Shown: piece by piece, positions 23,425-34,900 of the stretch
How positions within the stretch are numbered: position 1 is the first letter of the stretch
Layout of the letters: each line of letters opens with the position of its first letter
Source: Trichomonas vaginalis G3
Lineage: Eukaryota; Parabasalia; Trichomonadida; Trichomonadidae
Direction: 5' to 3'
Assembly (NCBI RefSeq): GCF_026262505.1
Contig: NC_067207.1
Coordinates: forward strand, 21,296,082-21,360,081
Length of the DNA: 64,000 nt
The notes under the pieces: generated by a model
The model's database searches: none
Told to the model about the DNA's origin: nothing
What the model saw: the letters and a program-made list of their open reading frames with translations, nothing else
Program-made: the position numbers and the translations under genes

Positions 23425-24975
23425 CTAGACATAGGGGAGTTGTCTGCAAAGTTTTAGCTCTTATCTCTAACAAAAAATTAATTTTTAAAAAAATGACCGA
23501 ATACGTTTCACAGCGAGAAAAAAATAAAAGGCAAGATAGAATTTTCTAGACATAAAGAAGTTGTTTACCGAGTTTTAGCTCTTATCTCTAACAAAAAATT
23601 AATTTTTAAAAAAAAGACCGAATACGTTTCACAGCGAGAAAAAAATAAAAGGCAAGATAGAATTTTCTAGACATAAAGAAGTTGTTTACCGAGTTTTAGC
23701 TCTTATCTCTAACAAAAAATTAATTTTTAAAAAAAAGACCGAATACGTTTCACAGCGAGAAAAAATAAAAGGCAAGATAGAATTTTCTAGACATAAAGAA
23801 GTTGTTTACCGAGTTTTAGCTCTTATCTCTAACAAAAAATTAATTTTTAAAAAAAAGACCGAATACGTTTCACAGCGAGAAAAAAATAAAAGGCAAGATA
23901 GAATTTTCTAGACATAAAGAAGTTGTTTACCGAGTTTTAGCTCTTATCTCTAACAAAAAATTAATTTTTAAAAAAAAGACCGAATACGTTTCACAGCGAG
24001 AAAAAAATAAAAGGCAAGATAGAATTTTCTAGACATAAAGAAGTTGTTTACCGAGTTTTAGCTCTTATCTCTAACAAAAAATTAATTTTTAAAAAAAAGA
24101 CCGAATACGTTTCACAGCGAGAAAAAATAAAAGGCAAGATAGAATTTTCTAGACATAGGGGAGTTGTCTGCAAAGTTTTAGCTCTTATCTCTAACAAAAA
24201 ATTAATTTTTAAAAAAATGACCGAATACGTTTCACAGCGAGAAAAAAATAAAAGGCAAGATAGAATTTTCTAGACATAAAGAAGTTGTTTACCGAGTTTT
24301 AGCTCTTATCTCTAACAAAAAATTAATTTTTAAAAAAAAGACCGAATACGTTTCACAGCGAGAAAAAAATAAAAGGCAAGATAGAATTTTCTAGACATAA
24401 AGAAGTTGTTTACCGAGTTTTAGCTCTTATCTCTAACAAAAAATTAATTTTTAAAAAAAAGACCGAATACGTTTCACAGCGAGAAAAAATAAAAGGCAAG
24501 ATAGAATTTTCTAGACATAAAGAAGTTGTTTACCGAGTTTTAGCTCTTATCTCTAACAAAAAATTAATTTTTAAAAAAAAGACCGAATACGTTTCACAGC
24601 GAGAAAAAAATAAAAGGCAAGATAGAATTTTCTAGACATAAAGAAGTTGTTTACCGAGTTTTAGCTCTTATCTCTAACAAAAAATTAATTTTTAAAAAAA
24701 AGACCGAATACGTTTCACAGCGAGAAAAAATAAAAGGCAAGATAGAATTTTCTAGACATAAAGAAGTTGTTTACCGAGTTTTAGCTCTTATCTCTAACAA
24801 AAAATTAATTTTTAAAAAAAAGACCGAATACGTTTCACAGCGAGAAAAAAATAAAAGGCAAGATAGAATTTTCTAGACATAAAGAAGTTGTTTACCGAGT
24901 TTTAGCTCTTATCTCTAACAAAAAATTAATTTTTAAAAAAATGACCGAATACGTTTCACAGCGAGAAAAAAATAA
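23425..24975. repeat. Satellite array inside left inverted repeat, about 13 units of 120-121 bp
   Basis: Near-identical tandem units contain CTAGACATAAAGAAGTTG, TAGCTCTTATCTCTAAC and GACCGAATACGTTTCACAG. The spacing measured from CTAGACATA to CTAGACATA is 121 then 120. Two units, the outermost (about 23,425) and one near 24,150, carry the variant GGGGAGTTGTCTGCAAAG. This suggests that a block starting with an outer-type unit was duplicated. Non-coding. Confidence 0.9.
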
Positions 24976-25154
24976 AACTTTACACTGATTTTAATTTTCA
25001 TTTCCAGTCACTTTACTTATTTTTTTTTTATTTTTTTCATTTTAATTATAAATTTTTTCATAATACGTTTATTTACGTTACCATTTTCTTTATTCTTTTG
25101 AATTCCATACTACACACTTATAGAATATTTTGATTGTTAACGTACTTCATTAGA

Positions 25155-26127
25155 ATGAATCCTTACAAAGGGTATGTCGATCGAATTTACCTAATTGGTA
25201 TTTCCAATCAGATTGAAAAAGGTAAAATGACATGGGAAGAAGCTTGCACCCATGTTCCCATCGCCCCAACCCTTCAATCAAATGATTTCAAATATTTAGA
25301 TGTTTCAAAATTTTTTACAAAATCAATTTAGCTTACAGAATATCCCATTGCCTAAAGGCAAGAAAGGTCGTAGGGTCAAGCCCTACGACCAAATCAAAGC
25401 TCTTGCTGTGATACATGACCACTGGGCCTTTCCCTGTGGTCAAACAAAACAATGGAAACGTTTGAAATTACAACAAATTGATGTATCTTATAGAGAAGTA
25501 CGCAGATACTTCAAAGAAAATCATTTCACCAAGACGCGATTAGAGCATGCCGGGCCAGAAACAGCAGTAAGATATTGGGCGCTTTCACCCAATCTTATCT
25601 GGCACGCAGATGTTCATTATTTTAGGGGTGTTCGTGGCCAGTATATTTATGGCATAATCGACGATTTTAGCCGCAAAGTCCTAGCGTGTATACAAATACC
25701 AGATATGCTGGCAGCGACGACAGCGAACTTTGCGGCTTCCGCCTTCATTGAATTTGGCGCCCCTTATTGTTTCTGGACCGACAACGGTTCAGAAAATAGG
25801 GGAGCCTTTCAAGATCTACTTGATCTTTGGGGCGTCCAATGGCGGCATACAGACTCTCATTCTCCCTACCAAAATGGGAAGATTGAGAGATTCTGGCCGA
25901 CATTGGAGCGCTGCCAAAGCATTCAGGCTATTCCTGCCTTTATTTGGGAGTACAATAATAACACACCGCATGAAGATCTCCCAATTAATCCATTAACTGG
26001 AACAAATTACACGCCAAATCAAATGTATCAGCTGAAACCGAAATACACAAATGCAGATACAGAAAGGTTGTGGCAAATATGGGATACAGATACAGGCATG
26101 ACCGCTATTGACACATTCACAGCGTAA
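25155..26127 (+). CDS. IS481-type transposase (rve DDE), one frame disruption
   Basis: Cuts and joins transposon ends. The catalytic core is clear: WHADVHYF (first D, about 25,600), FWTDNGSENRG (second D, about 25,775) and QNGKIERFW (E, about 25,870), with IDDFSRKVLA between, as in IS481/IS3 transposases. The N-terminal part (25,155-25,331, MNPYKGYVDRIYLIGISN..., helix-turn-helix-like) is in a different frame from the rest, which is open from about 25,300 to the TAA at 26,127. This means a frame disruption near 25,300-25,331 or an alternative start. The rve part is GC-richer than the flanking element. Confidence 0.8.
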
Positions 26128-26540
26128 TAATAAACATAATTTTTTTAATTTCATTTTTAACAAGTTTTTTTAAATGTATGTAATGAATAATTCATTAGAA
26201 TATGATAATGCACATTGTAACAGAATAGAACAATCACCAAATTTTTTTTTGAAATTAAAAAATAAAAGTAAAAAGTATAAAGTAATCTAACCAAAAAAGA
26301 TATTTAAAAGAATTTTGGAAAAAACAGAATAAGGATAATGATATTATTTTAGATACACAATCGATGTACTGAAGAATAATCCGGTAAAATGATGATATAA
26401 AATTAGATTATTTTACAAGTAGCTAAAAGAATAAAACTATAATATAAAATAAATGAAGTTTAATGAAACAATAAAGGTTAAATAAATAATAAAGATTTTT
26501 ATTTTATATCAGTATTGAGAAGAAGTAACAGCTGACACTT
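26128..26540. other. AT-rich non-coding interior of the transposon
   Basis: The 3' flank of the transposase gene. It is very AT-rich, with no frame of note and no repeat. It separates the stop codon from the right inverted repeat. Confidence 0.6.
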
Positions 26541-27378
26541 GGTAGACAACTTCTTTATGTCTAGAAAATTCTATCTTGCCTTTTATTTTTTTCTCGCTGT
26601 GAAACGTATTCGGTCTTTTTTTTAAAAATTAATTTTTTGTTAGAGATAAGAGCTAAAACTCGGTAAACAACTTCTTTATGTCTAGAAAATTCTATCTTGC
26701 CTTTTATTTTTTTCTCGCTGTGAAACGTATTCGGTCATTTTTTTAAAAATTAATTTTTTGTTAGAGATAAGAGCTAAAACTTTGCAGACAACTCCCCTAT
26801 GTCTAGCAAATTTAACATTCGTCTCCCATTTTTATATATTTGGTTTAGAATGTTCGAAAATGCGTAATATGGTCATTAATATTAATTGAAAAGAACCTTG
26901 AATTAATTCAATCTGATCTCACAAAATATTTTAAATTACAAACTTTGTAGTTTGAATGGATAATTAGTATTAAACTCAAATAACTAGTTTATTTTTGAAT
27001 AAAAATTATTTGAATTTATTCAATTTTGTGAATTTTCCTTCAAAAATCAAGTTTAAATATCTTATTTGCCATATAATTATAAATACAATGAAACATATTC
27101 GAAATTGAAAAGAATGACTTTTTCTGTTCTTTCAATCATTCAATTTGAATTTTGCAATATTGGATTTCTCATTAAATAGCTATTAAAAACAACAAGCAAT
27201 TTAACTTACATTCAAATTTATTTGTGTTATATTCAATCTTCTCAAAACATATAATTTTCGGCTATAGCATGATTATATGCTATATAATATAATAAACCTA
27301 TAATAGTATCATTCTTTCAATTATTTGAAGAGAAAACCGAAAAAATCTATTTTCGGTCTATAACAAAAATAACATGTT
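26541..27378. repeat. Right terminal inverted repeat with two satellite units
   Basis: Reverse complement of the outer part of the left repeat: about two 120-bp units (26,541-26,815), then about 560 bp of unique sequence (TAGAATGTTCGAAAATGCG...). The outermost unit carries the same GGGGAGTTGTCTGCAAAG variant as the outermost left unit. Confidence 0.8.
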
Positions 27379-28298
27379 ATTTTCCTTTGAATTGAAATCT
27401 AGAAAATTCAATATATTTTCCTAAAGTACTCACAAAATCTAGATTGAGAGGCAGTCAATGACTTTTGAGGGGAAATTAACGCATGGAATTTAATATTATT
27501 TAGGTTGATATTCTTGCTTATTATTTCAGAAAAAAATCTTAAAAATTTCAATATGAAAATTGAAAGCAATTCAAAAAAATTGCTAACATGTAAATTTTAA
27601 TATCCTATGCATAATTTCATATTTTGAACATTTTTTATTTTTGTTTAAAACTTAAAATTTTGCGAATTTAATATAATTTATAAAATATAATACGTATAGC
27701 TATTTAAAATACACTAAATTTAATTGTTAATTGACGTTTTTGGGAATGAATTTTAGCAAAACATGCCTGAATCCGAAAATTTGAAAGAACGAATTACACA
27801 ATCATATATGTAGAATTCAAAATACAAACTTAAAGATTGTATACGTTTAAAATTATTCAGATTGTGTTTGATTTCCATTCATTCTGTTTCTTTTGAACTC
27901 TAACACTAACATTTCATGATGAGTACATGATCCATTTATACATGGTTGAATTGTTCCAGATTCTACCAGAAAATCAATCCAAATTTCTCAATGCATTCAT
28001 GTTGATTGGACAAAATTTAAAATTTATCAGCCTTTTTCAATAGAAACTCATATATTCCCTAATGAAATGTAATTTTTGCTACATTTATTTCAATCAAATT
28101 TCAAAAAATTGACTGCAGAGCTTGAAAAGGTGATGAATCATGTTGGTATTAGATGTACATATTAGATTTACTATTTCCAAAAACTGCTCAAATTTGAATA
28201 GTTTTTAGAAAATTTCGAATTACACTCCTTACATTATATATAATTAAATGTTTAAATTTTATTTATTTTTCCCTTTTAATTTTATAACGTGCTCTATC

Positions 28299-28406
28299 AA
28301 AACTAACCTCTCAATTGAAGGCCACAAAATCTAAGTAGTGAAGGTACACAAATTTTGTATGGAGTACGGTTCAATTTTTGAGAGCCTCACTACTTAGATT
28401 TTGTGA
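28299..28406. repeat. Long inverted repeat in intergenic DNA
   Basis: The arm CACAAAATCTAAGTAGTGA (from 28,323) is repeated inverted at 28,387-28,405, with further pairing of CTCTCAATTGAA with TTCAATTTTTGAGAG inside the flanks. The loop is about 45 bp. It could be a small hairpin (MITE-like) element or a transcribed structure. Confidence 0.6.
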
Positions 28407-28537
28407 CTACCTTATATACATCCACCTCCGATCATTTTTAATTTTTAAGTCTCATCACACTTTTCAATGCTCGATTTTTAAAAACTGTTTAAAAATGGAG
28501 CTTATATTGAAAGAGTGTAGAGACTAAAAATTACCAC

Positions 28538-28584
28538 AGACTATTTCAGAGGATTGAGTTGCCACTCAATCCTCTGAAAAGTCT
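28538..28584. repeat. Near-perfect 21-bp-arm hairpin
   Basis: TTTCAGAGGATTGAGT and its exact complement ACTCAATCCTCTGAAA flank a 4-base loop (TGCC). AGACT/AGTCT extend the stem beyond a one-base bulge. It lies about 370 bp upstream of the cyclin start. Role unknown. Confidence 0.7.
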
Positions 28585-28938
28585 GAGCTAATTTGCAAAA
28601 TTTATAATCGGAATTCATAAATCATACCCTCCGCTGTTCATAGAACAATACTATCCATATTATTGATTATAAATCATATTTATTAAGTCCGAAAAAATTG
28701 AGTAAATATTGCGAACAGAGTTTTGATTTTAACAGACCAATCGTATTGCTATACTGAGTATAATATGAAAACATTCACAAAAAGCATTTTTAAATTTATA
28801 CTTGTAATCGTTCGATTTTCAACCATAAATCACACCATATATTTAAAGCAATTCAACAGCATAATAAAAATTTCGTATCTTTGATAAGAGATAAATCGCT
28901 AGCATTAAATTGTGGGCACACCGGATTTTGAGGGGGCA

Positions 28939-28943
28939 TCACA
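28939..28943 (+). promoter_or_regulatory. Candidate Inr upstream of cyclin
   Basis: TCACA fits the trichomonad initiator TCA(+1)YW. It would place transcription start about 11 bases before the ATG at 28,952, the usual short spacing in trichomonads. Confidence 0.45.
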
Positions 28944-28951
28944 CGTGGAAG

Positions 28952-29461
28952 ATGGGAAAAGAAGCCGATGATAATATTCTCCCAACTCTTCGCGTGATTG
29001 CTTTTACACTGCAAGAAGCAGCATCCCAGAATAAATTGCTTATTGGGAGAGACGTGACACTATCTAGATTTCATACATTAAGTCCACCCAAAATTCCTAT
29101 CCTCAAATATCTCGGGTATCTACATACAAATGGCAATTGTCCTCGATCAGTATTCATAGTTGCTCTCATTTTATTGGATAGATTGCTAATTCAGCAGCCT
29201 CAGATCAAGATTACGCCAAACACTGTTCATAAGTTGTTTTTGTGTAGCCTTTTAACTGCATCGAAGTTCACAACAGATATGTACTATAATAATATTACAT
29301 GGGCCACGATAGGAGGCATCAGATTAGAGGAATTGAATGTTTTAGAGTTAGAGTTTTTGTTTTTACTTGGATTTACAATCGTCGTCACAAAGGAGGAGTT
29401 CAACAAATACGACCATGAGCTTTCAGTTAAAGCCTCCTTACCAGAATTTCATGAAGGATGA
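28952..29461 (+). CDS. PHO80-like (P/U-type) cyclin, 169 aa
   Basis: A regulatory subunit for a cyclin-dependent kinase. The cyclin box follows the PHO80 pattern: SRFHTLSPPKIPILKYLGYL, ALILLDRLL, NTVHKLFLCSLLTASKFT, DMYYNNITWATIGGIRLEEL and NVLELEFLFLLGF. The first ATG (MGKEADDN) is chosen because a TCACA initiator lies just before it; upstream codons in the same frame have no ATG. It is short but complete for a single cyclin box. No intron is seen. Confidence 0.85.
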   Translation: MGKEADDNILPTLRVIAFTLQEAASQNKLLIGRDVTLSRFHTLSPPKIPILKYLGYLHTNGNCPRSVFIVALILLDRLLIQQPQIKITPNTVHKLFLCSLLTASKFTTDMYYNNITWATIGGIRLEELNVLELEFLFLLGFTIVVTKEEFNKYDHELSVKASLPEFHEG

Positions 29462-30171
29462 TTATGATCCGTTTTATACTAGTAACTAATGAATTTTTTC
29501 TTTGTGTTCTTAAAGATTATGTTTTTTACCATATGAAATTTGTTTTTCTTAGCAATTTTTTCTTCATCGGATGTTTTGGTCGAACTTCTGAATATTGTCT
29601 GGCCATCGACATAAATTAACTGCAAATATTCTAGAAATAGTTGCAAATCTAGATGATGTTATAAAGATAATTTTACATTAAATTATTTATGTCACAGACA
29701 CCAATTATACATTGCAAATAATCTTTATCCAGCATTAAATTTCATTGATTAACTTCCTGTTATCGCTTGGCTTAGATTTAATTCAAAATTTATTAAAAAA
29801 TGAATGAATTCCTATAATGGCTTAGGGATAACCTCAAAATTTCAATACAAATCAAATGTGATATATCAGAAGCGTTGATTTTATTCAAACAATTATTAAT
29901 TCGAAAATCAATCAGCGTATGTATATTTCAATCTCAATCAGATCTTATAAAACCACATAAGATACTTATCCATAAGGTTTTAAATGTTAGAAGAGATTTG
30001 AAAACCATCTTGATGAATCATCATTGAGAAGTCTGAAAGCAAATAAAATATAGTGCAAAAATCGAAAATATATCCATATGCATCTTATTCGACTAAGCTC
30101 ATGTAAAGTTCACTTATTTTTTCAGTACACTGACCTGAGATAATTCATAAAAAAATAAAAATTTGAAAAAT
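29462..30171. other. Intergenic region between cyclin and FCP1-like gene
   Basis: AT-rich. No frame or structure is supported beyond the initiator just before the FCP1-like gene. Confidence 0.6.
30145..30149 (+). promoter_or_regulatory. Candidate Inr of FCP1-like gene
   Basis: TCATA matches the trichomonad TCAYW initiator, 25 bases before the ATG at 30,172. No other element is recognised. Confidence 0.5.
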
Positions 30172-31557
30172 ATGTCAAACAATCAATGCTCCCATCCAGT
30201 TGTTATCAACGGAATTTGCACGACTTGTAGCTCGCAAATTGATCAGAAACTATTAGATACTAATTATGTTCGCGCAGATCCAAATAATTCGATTGTTATG
30301 ATATCTTTTGAAGAAGCAAAGCGAAAGAATCTTGAAGAAGAGCAAAGACTTATAGATGCCAAGAAATTATCATTGGTTATTGATTTAGACAAAACATTAA
30401 TTGATACAACAGAAGTTCGGAATCGAGCTGAGGTAGATGCCATCAAAAAATTAGATCCTGCAGCAACAGAAGATGATTTCTTTGAATTTAATATGAATCA
30501 GAACCTTTTAATTCGCTACCGTCCTCATGTTAGGCAATTTTTAGCATCTATCGCTCCATACTTCGATATGCAGATATATACATTAGCTTCTCCAGCATAT
30601 GCTCATGCCATTTTAAGCAAAATCGATCCAGAGGATAAATTATTTAAGAATCGAATTTTTTCTCGTACAGCTGAAGATTTTGCCATGATCAAAGAAGCAA
30701 TGCGTAACCAAACTGATATAGTTAATAAAAAGAATATCAAGAAGATTTTCCCTTATTCAGACAAATTAGTCTTAGTTCTTGATGATTCTCCTGAAGTATG
30801 GTTCTGTGATAATAACAAATTATTCAAAGGCCTTGTACAAATTAAAAGATACTCTTATTTCACTAGACAAGGACCAAATTCTCCTCCAACAGTCAATCCT
30901 GACTATGTTAATGATGATATTTTAATCCAAATGCGCTCGGTTCTGATAGATGTACATGATATGTTCTACAAGAATTATGATCCAGAAGAATCTCATGTAA
31001 TTATGACTTTACATCAGAGAAAAGCACAAGTTTTTGAAGGAAAGACATTTTATTTCTCTGGTTTATCCGAAGATGACACTATGACGTTTACTCGTTTAGC
31101 TGAAGAATTTGGAGCATTAGTTGTTGACTCTTTTACTCCATATACGACACATATAATAGTAGGAGAAGGAGGCACAGATGATCAGATCCAAAAAGCAATG
31201 GAATACAGAGGTGTTTATATAATTTATTTGAAATGGCTATTTGAATGTTTTATTCAATATGCTCGTATCGAAGAATCTTTGTATTCTATCCAAGGTATTC
31301 CATGCCCAACAAATGGAAATGAAGATTTGGAAGATCAACCCGCTGAAGATGTTTCTTCCGGAGATATGGACTTTGGATTTGACGATCCAGAAGAAAAAAC
31401 AGTTACAACTAACGTTCAGAAGTTAACTTACGATGATATAAAAGATGATCCTGATTGGATGAATAAAGTTATGGCAATGGAAATAGATTCTGATGAAGAG
31501 GAAGATAAACAAGGAAATGATGATGGTAATGAGGAAGAAGAGAGCAAAAAAGAATAA
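30172..31557 (+). CDS. FCP1-like RNA polymerase II CTD phosphatase, 461 aa
   Basis: Dephosphorylates the C-terminal repeat domain of RNA polymerase II or related substrates in the nucleus. Near the N-terminus, CSHPVVINGICTTC resembles the short Cys/His motif of FCP1. The HAD catalytic motif is LVIDLDKTLIDT (DxDxT, about residues 66-77). RPHVRQFLASIAPYFD, IYTLASPAYAHAI and LVLVLDDSPEVW complete the FCP1-type phosphatase domain. A BRCT domain follows (FEGKTFYFSGLS to WLFECFIQY, about residues 284-370). The tail is acidic. All key motifs are present and the length is usual for protist FCP1 proteins. The ATG at 30,172 is preferred, with the initiator 25 bases upstream. Confidence 0.9.
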   Translation: MSNNQCSHPVVINGICTTCSSQIDQKLLDTNYVRADPNNSIVMISFEEAKRKNLEEEQRLIDAKKLSLVIDLDKTLIDTTEVRNRAEVDAIKKLDPAATEDDFFEFNMNQNLLIRYRPHVRQFLASIAPYFDMQIYTLASPAYAHAILSKIDPEDKLFKNRIFSRTAEDFAMIKEAMRNQTDIVNKKNIKKIFPYSDKLVLVLDDSPEVWFCDNNKLFKGLVQIKRYSYFTRQGPNSPPTVNPDYVNDDILIQMRSVLIDVHDMFYKNYDPEESHVIMTLHQRKAQVFEGKTFYFSGLSEDDTMTFTRLAEEFGALVVDSFTPYTTHIIVGEGGTDDQIQKAMEYRGVYIIYLKWLFECFIQYARIEESLYSIQGIPCPTNGNEDLEDQPAEDVSSGDMDFGFDDPEEKTVTTNVQKLTYDDIKDDPDWMNKVMAMEIDSDEEEDKQGNDDGNEEEESKKE

Positions 31558-31945
31558 TTTATATCAGGATATTGTATTTAATAAAATTTATTATATTTAA
31601 ATCAATATTTAGTTTTTCTACCTTACGGTCATACGAAATTTACAGTTTTCATTGCATAAGAGCAAATTTTACCCGTCATGATAACTTTCTTACAGAACAA
31701 TTAACGAAAATAGCTTAAACGCTGTTTCCACATTAATAATCAGCACATGTGTTTCCAAAGTCTATGTTAATTGGCTGTCCAAATCCACGATCTAAATCCG
31801 ATTTATGGAAATGAACGAAGATTTTCGGATGATTGACGCTTGAAAATTATTCAATTTAAAGAAACATTGTCAATCTATAGTTCCAATCACTTCAATGGAA
31901 GTTCGAAATTTGAGTTGGAAAAACTGACATGAACCTAGCAGAGGA
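31558..31945. other. Intergenic region with possible upstream short frames
   Basis: A TCACT initiator candidate is at 31,887-31,891. If used, two short frames precede the BEACH gene: ATG at 31,895 (10 codons) and ATG at 31,930 (MNLAEE, stop overlapping the main ATG at 31,946 as ATGA). Otherwise nothing is seen. Confidence 0.35.
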
Positions 31946-34900
31946 ATGATAAGTGAGTCTAAACTCGAATCTATTCTCTCTCTGCTCAGGCGATTCAAGC
32001 CATTCATCAAGCAAACAAAAAACGATCCTAGTATTGAGGAAATTTACAATAAATTTTCACTCCCTCCAATCTTTCGCGAAGATATTCAAGAATTAGAACA
32101 GTACTCAGACATAAATTTGATTAAAAGGCTTTTAACAAAGCGAAGTTTGTACTATAATCGATTTTTCATCAGCGAAATCACAAAATTAGATTTAATGCCA
32201 GATCAATTAGTTCAACTTCCTAAAATCTCAGTACTAATAGCGATGCATTCGATCATGTTTATCTATGCTAGCGACTTAAATCAAATACAAGATCAATACG
32301 AAATGCTTTTAGAACTAAATTTTCGATTGAAAAAATTTTTGACAAAAATTGAATACGAATTTCTCGTTTTCGGAATCACAGAAGTGTTTGCTAGATTCAG
32401 CAGGAGATTGTTCCCAACAGACTACATCGGTCCTATCTTTGACAGAGTTTCTTTATACGGTTTTAACGCAGCAACTGAAGTTTTACTTAATCTCATTAAT
32501 TTATCAAAAAGTGACATCAAAAATGAAGAAATCTTCCTTCAAAACTTTCTTCTTGCAAGCATCAGCAACAACTCAGACGATATTGCTAAAGAAGACTTCT
32601 CAAGAATCTCCAAATACATCGAATACTACTTGAAAGATTTGACAACAGAATCTTTGAATTTTCTGACAACTCTATCGTCATTTAAAGTTGATGAAAACCT
32701 CGAGAACTTGTTTATTAAACTACCAATTTACATGCAGACGAAACTTGATGATTCCAAGAAAATCGATGTCTGGAAGATAAAAACAAACAATTTAAGTGAT
32801 GCTGACAATTCAAAACCAGGAATGCAACTAGAAATGTCTTTATTTGATACATCAAACCTTCCAACAAAACTTACACCATCTTCCAGTGAAGAGTTTGAGT
32901 TAAATTTTGATTTCGAGAACATAATAACACAACGAGATTTAAGTTTGATATCAAAGATCACTTCAACATTGATGTGTTGTCTCCATGAATATACAAATGA
33001 CTTTTTCATTGCTTTTTCTGGTTGTTTTATTCAACCTTCTGAATTCGAAATATATTATTACGTTATTTATCTTTACATTTTGTCGAAAGTTCAGAACGTT
33101 GCTCCTAATAATCGTATTGTTCAATCACTCCTAACAAAAAAAGTTTGGACACCTGGTATAAGTATTTACAATAAAAGTGACACAAACTTTTCAATTGTCA
33201 CTTTTTTGAGACAAAGTGTTTTACAAGTAATATCAACTAATTTCCCGAAACTCATAAAAGATCTACTGATATCGTTGAAACAGAATCCATTTTTATTTGC
33301 TGAAACACTTGGTCGAATTCATGCAAAACTTTCAAGATTTGATTTATTGACATTATGTGATGAAATGACATTGAGTTGTATAATTGAAGTTTTATCGAAT
33401 CTCACGAAAATGCTGGTAGACAGAAAAGATATTGAATGTACAATACACGAGGCGAGATCAACAATTATTATCTTTATTTTCGCAATGTTAGATAATCAGA
33501 CGATAGCTTTACATTGTTTCACTTCACATGTATTTTTAATTGGTTTTCTTTCTCGAATTACAGAGATTTCTATTCAAGCATCTTTAGTTATATCTTTAAG
33601 ACAGTTTTTGTCAAATTTTGCTGATGAAAACATTTCACTTTTACAACCTGTTTCAGAATTTATTTGTGGAATTATTGATAAAAACAGAATGTTACAAACA
33701 GAAGATGATAGATTGACATTGGATTTGTTGAAGTCGATTAATGAATCAATAACTCATTCCAAGTTTATAACTACAGTGTTTAGAGATATTCCTCAATACG
33801 CTCTGAATTATTTGATAACGAAACCATCTGTTGAATTGTTAAATGTCATTTTATCTTTGTATCAATTGATGCTTACAAATTTGAATGACTTTTCTTTTGA
33901 TTTAGATACAATTCACAAATTATCAGATGTCATCAAGAAAATTGGTATTAAAAATGACAGCCAAACAATGCCACTTTTACAGAACATGATGGCGAAATCT
34001 AAATCTAGAAATGCAGATGTTCTTTTCATTATTCATGAACCTTCTGTTATTTTGTTGATTTTCTCAATAATTTCTTCAAAAAGTGAACTGGAAAAAATGT
34101 TATCTTTCTTTTTACAGCTTTGTAAGTTTTGTATATACAATTGCCAGATGTGCCACAAAGGCGCATTAGATAAATTACTTCTAACTTATTTGAAGAATTT
34201 GTCAAAACCGTTTGTTTTCAGAGGATTTACATTTGAATTTGATGTTTCCGAAGAAACAGTGAAAGAAACAATTTTCCCATTGATTAATATATTATTTGTT
34301 ACTTCTTCTAATGTACAAATACCAAGTTATGCAATAGATATATTAGTTCCCGATTCACAAAACAAATTTTGTAAATATTCACAAGAAGTTTTGAGTTTAT
34401 TACACAGCGCATTAAGTGTCATTTCTTCTGAACCAAAAATTGATTTCATGTGTGGAAATCCAAGCCAAAACGTTATCTACAATGATTTCAAGATGATGGA
34501 CATTGCTGATGGATTCACATTTAAATTCAAGATCAGATATGATAGTCCTTTAAGTGTTATTTCAAATTCTCGTCCTTTGATTTTTTCAATTTCTGACAAT
34601 GAAGAAATTAATTTCCAAGTTTTTATAAGAGGTGATTCTTTGATGTGCAGAACATATTTGTACAAATCAAAGTCATCGTCAATTGCAACATTAAGTTCTT
34701 CTTTAAGTCACGAGAGATGGCATAAAATAGCTTGTAATGTTACGTTTTTGGAAGGAAACATTGTAAATTTAAGTATAATTATTGACAACAAAAAAGTGAA
34801 ATATTACAATATCAATTTTCCAAATTATATTTCTAATGATTTGATGTTAGAATTGGGAGGATTTTGTGATGAATCATTCGACCAAAATGAAATAGAAAAT

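Larger units (their letters stand above)
22854..27378 (+). mobile_element. IS481/rve-type DNA transposon, about 4.5 kb
   Basis: Bounded by inverted terminal sequences that read ...TATTTTTGTTATAGACCGAAA inward from both ends. The palindrome ACATGT (or AACATGTT) at both outer borders may be a 6-bp target duplication or part of the repeat; because it is palindromic the two cannot be told apart. It encodes one DDE transposase of the bacterial IS481/IS3 rve type. The left inverted repeat is enlarged by a satellite array (13 units against about 2 on the right). Eukaryotic families related to IS481 have been reported; assignment to a named family needs a library search. Confidence 0.75.
27379..28951. 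other. Host intergenic region
   Basis: No gene is supported. It is AT-rich and contains two strong inverted repeats, listed separately. The left border is the transposon end. Confidence 0.6.

Noticed and set aside
23425-24975. Centromeric satellite
   Set aside because: The array lies inside one terminal repeat of a transposon and the same unit is in the other terminal repeat, so a transposon-internal origin is simpler. Centromere function cannot be judged from sequence.
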